Of a stretch of DNA of 64,000 bases, positions 61,883 through 64,000 are shown piece by piece. Each line of letters begins with the position of its first letter. The stretch's first letter is position 1. Both the position numbers and the translations under genes were made by a program. The stretch comes from Komagataella phaffii GS115 (Eukaryota; Ascomycota; Pichiomycetes; Pichiales; Pichiaceae). Location of the stretch: positions 1,847,001 through 1,911,000 of the forward strand of contig NC_012965.1 of the NCBI RefSeq assembly GCF_000027005.1, given 5' to 3'. Under the pieces are notes generated by a model. It did no database searches. It saw only the letters and a list, made by a program, of their open reading frames with translations, and was not told the origin of the DNA.

Positions 61883-64000
61883 ATGCAATACTCTGACGAC
61901 GACCTCAATGACTATGAGAACGAGCCTTATGACGATGACGAGTTTATAGAAGAAGACTTGACCAAAGAAGAGTTGGATGAACTTTACACTCTCCTACCCT
62001 TGATTAAGGCCAAGTTGAAAGACCACAATCCTGACATCACGGACAGAGACTTCAAAGAGGCCCTTTGGTTCAATTACATGGTCGTGGATGATGCTGTAAG
62101 AGAATTGAAACAGAATTTTAGTATGTATAAAAGTTGCAAGCGATTGATGGCTGAGACGTTGAGAATAGTTGTTCCGAAGGAGATACTCGTTGGTGGTTCA
62201 AGTAAACTGGCACTGTTGGCTAAGAGTCGAAGGGCAAAAAGGAATAATGAGACGGGGGACACATCTCACTCATCTAGAGCGCATTCAGGTTTGGATAGTC
62301 TGTTGAGTAAGAATGTTGATGAAAAGGGAACATTCTCTTTATTGGATGATATCGATCTTGATAATCGACCTAAATTCTCGTTGAAAGGCTTCAAAGAAGA
62401 GGAAAAACCAAAAAAATCACAGCTAAAAGAACATAATCAACAGGCAAAAGACACAAAGTCTGAGGATTTAACCCCTCAAAATGAACCCAGCCCCATTGAG
62501 AAAAATGAGACGATAAAGGAGAACGTGATTCCATTTCGTATGATTCAACTTAAGTTTGAGGATGCACATCGTTCTATCATTGTAGATACGCCCCAGTCAG
62601 CAATTTCTGCTTTATTTGAAACCACCAGAGAACCCAAGAGGAGAAAGACTTCCCATGACTCAAAAATCTTGACCTTGATTAATTCAAGTTTGACTAACAT
62701 AGATATAGAAAAAGTTAAAGCCAATTTTAGCAAGCCCAATCCAGTTGATGTATTAGCTAACGAACCCAGAAGTGCTGTAAGCAAAAAGTCTGAAGTTTCA
62801 GAAGAACCAGAGAGACTTGAAACAGTTCAAGAAAAGTTACAAAAACTGACTATCAAGCATACCAAACCAATTAAATCCTTGGACATAAACGCTGCAATCA
62901 GCAAACTGGAAAGCCAGAATATTTCGTTCGTAGTTTTTGGTCATGTCGACTCCGGTAAATCTACAATAATCGGGAGACTGCTGTACGATTTGAAGGTGGT
63001 AGATAGTAAGACTCTCCACAAGTTAACCAAGGAATCTTCCAGTATTGGAAAGGGATCATTTGCCTTGGCCTGGATCATGGATCAAACATCGGAAGAGAGG
63101 GAGCGCGGAGTGACGATTGATATATGTCAGACATCTTTCAACTACAAGAATAAACAATTCACAATCATTGATTCCCCAGGCCATCAAGATTTCATTCCTC
63201 AGATGATTAACGGGGTATGCCAGGCTGATATAGCCGTGTTAATCGTGGATTCCAGTGATTTTGCCAAGACATTTAACCATGGTCAGACGAAGGAGCAATT
63301 AAGGATAGCCAAATCTCTGAACTTGAACAAACTTATTGTTGTTGTCAATAAAATGGACCTTTGCGACTGGAATATGGATCATTATAATAAGATTGTCGAA
63401 TCCATGGGAAGTTACCTTTTTGAAGATTTGCAATATCGTCAAGATGACTGTCAGTTCATTCCAGCCTCTGGATTGAATGGTGATAATGTAGTTAAGGGCA
63501 AAGGTAACAGCTTGCCACTGGTTGATTTGCTTTATCACGAGAATAAAGTAAAGCAATCCCAACCAATCGCTGAGCAGAAGTTGATCATGACTATTATTGA
63601 TGTAGAAGATCAAGCTCATGACAACTTGACTCTCAAAGTGAGAGTAAATTCCGGGTTTGTACAAGCTGGTGAAACAGTCAAGCTTCTTCCATCGTTTGAT
63701 TTCTGCAGAATCAACAAGATTCTCAAATCAAACGAAGCACAGGATATTTGCATTGCTGGAGAATTTGTGGTTCTAAGGATGAAGGTAGTCAAGTCGGTTG
63801 AGGAAAAGAGTTTAATCAGACTTGGTGATCTGTGCGTGTCAATTGATGAGGAAATTCCAATTTCTTCTAACTTAAGGATGGAAATTCACCTGTTTGATAT
63901 GGACAAGCCGTTACTCAAAGGTACACCGTTTGTTCTATTTAGAAACAATGTATCGGTCCCAGCTAGAATTATTGAGATCGAACAGATTATGAACTCCCAA
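61883..64000 (+). CDS. HBS1: Hbs1/Ski7-type translational GTPase (3' partial)
   Basis: 706 codons lie in the window from ATG 61883; the gene runs on past the edge. The acidic N-terminus and HBS1 N-terminal domain (EALWFNYMVVDDAVRELKQNF, ending near residue 79) are followed by a long low-complexity linker (~80-300). Then comes the GTPase: G1 GHVDSGKS at 353-360, the switch I end RGVTID, G3 DSPGHQD, G4 NKMD and SGLNG. Domain 2 follows. Hbs1 with Dom34 rescues stalled ribosomes; the related Ski7 links the exosome to the Ski complex. A 582-nt candidate intron inside the linker suggests that both protein types could come from this gene. Eef1A and eRF3 are paralogues but lack this N-terminus. Confidence 0.93.
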   Translation, partial: MQYSDDDLNDYENEPYDDDEFIEEDLTKEELDELYTLLPLIKAKLKDHNPDITDRDFKEALWFNYMVVDDAVRELKQNFSMYKSCKRLMAETLRIVVPKEILVGGSSKLALLAKSRRAKRNNETGDTSHSSRAHSGLDSLLSKNVDEKGTFSLLDDIDLDNRPKFSLKGFKEEEKPKKSQLKEHNQQAKDTKSEDLTPQNEPSPIEKNETIKENVIPFRMIQLKFEDAHRSIIVDTPQSAISALFETTREPKRRKTSHDSKILTLINSSLTNIDIEKVKANFSKPNPVDVLANEPRSAVSKKSEVSEEPERLETVQEKLQKLTIKHTKPIKSLDINAAISKLESQNISFVVFGHVDSGKSTIIGRLLYDLKVVDSKTLHKLTKESSSIGKGSFALAWIMDQTSEERERGVTIDICQTSFNYKNKQFTIIDSPGHQDFIPQMINGVCQADIAVLIVDSSDFAKTFNHGQTKEQLRIAKSLNLNKLIVVVNKMDLCDWNMDHYNKIVESMGSYLFEDLQYRQDDCQFIPASGLNGDNVVKGKGNSLPLVDLLYHENKVKQSQPIAEQKLIMTIIDVEDQAHDNLTLKVRVNSGFVQAGETVKLLPSFDFCRINKILKSNEAQDICIAGEFVVLRMKVVKSVEEKSLIRLGDLCVSIDEEIPISSNLRMEIHLFDMDKPLLKGTPFVLFRNNVSVPARIIEIEQIMNSQ
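62121..62702 (+). other. Candidate alternative intron in HBS1 (582 nt, in frame)
   Basis: The donor GTATGT at 62121 lies exactly where the N-terminal HBS1 domain ends. GACTAACATAG gives a branch point (CTAAC 62694-62698) and acceptor ending at 62702. Both ends are in phase 1 and the length is a multiple of three, so both the spliced and the retained forms stay in frame. The branch-to-acceptor gap (4 nt) is short. Splicing is not proven. Confidence 0.55.

Overview
The window is nuclear DNA of a budding yeast, most likely Komagataella (Pichia pastoris / K. phaffii group). The protein set is ascomycete-yeast throughout. Genes are packed on both strands with mostly 30-600 nt between them. The few introns are short, with GTANGT donors and a CTAAC branch point close to the acceptor. 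Genes for eIF3h, mitochondrial ClpP and an SLP-2-type stomatin are present, which to my knowledge S. cerevisiae lacks. The species call is inference; the yeast call is secure. I see no tRNA or rRNA gene, transposon, CRISPR array or virus-like segment.

Layout. 1-7.2 kb: TRM7 (5' end cut by the window), eIF3h, KRS1, a DET1-like phosphatase with a 5-codon first exon, TPI1 with an intron directly after its ATG, and an unrecognised Ser/Pro-rich protein. 7.3-18.5 kb: PFF1, HEM12, an SLP-2-type stomatin, RRP45, ERG11, mitoribosomal MRP49 and MRPL38, a KRE9/KNH1 cell-wall protein and RFA3. 18.7-27 kb: TRP3, an unknown protein, a PKA catalytic subunit, a putative N-myristoylated protein, GAD1 and ZRT3. 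27.6-38 kb: septin CDC11, a candidate Cdc13-type telomere protein, IOC4, MCM1 (with a 5'UTR intron), a 34-codon PMP1-like microprotein gene, TRZ1 and a zinc-ribbon protein. 38-51 kb: SMF3, CDC33, a KRE1-like mannoprotein, GCS1, SPS19, NNR1, septin SHS1, WHI3, mitochondrial ClpP and a divergent kinase. 51-64 kb: a ferric reductase whose C-terminus lies in shifted frames, a BAR protein, IWR1, TDA5, YJU3, a cytosolic aldehyde dehydrogenase and HBS1 (3' end cut by the window).

The genes are mostly unrelated housekeeping loci, as is usual in yeast, but some share themes. Two septins (CDC11, SHS1) and two beta-1,6-glucan genes (KRE9-like, KRE1-like) lie in the window. Metal handling is represented by ZRT3, SMF3 and FRE. 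Mitochondrial genes include MRP49, MRPL38, SLP2, ClpP and possibly a second form of TRZ1.

The most interesting signals are gene-structure ones. HBS1 carries an in-frame candidate intron of 582 nt (62121-62702) that could make Hbs1- and Ski7-like proteins from one gene. A PMP1-like microprotein gene lies at 33077-33181. TPI1 has a stop-free in-frame intron, MCM1 has an intron ending one base before its ATG, TRZ1 has upstream in-frame sequence resembling a mitochondrial presequence, and the ferric reductase 3' end looks frameshifted.
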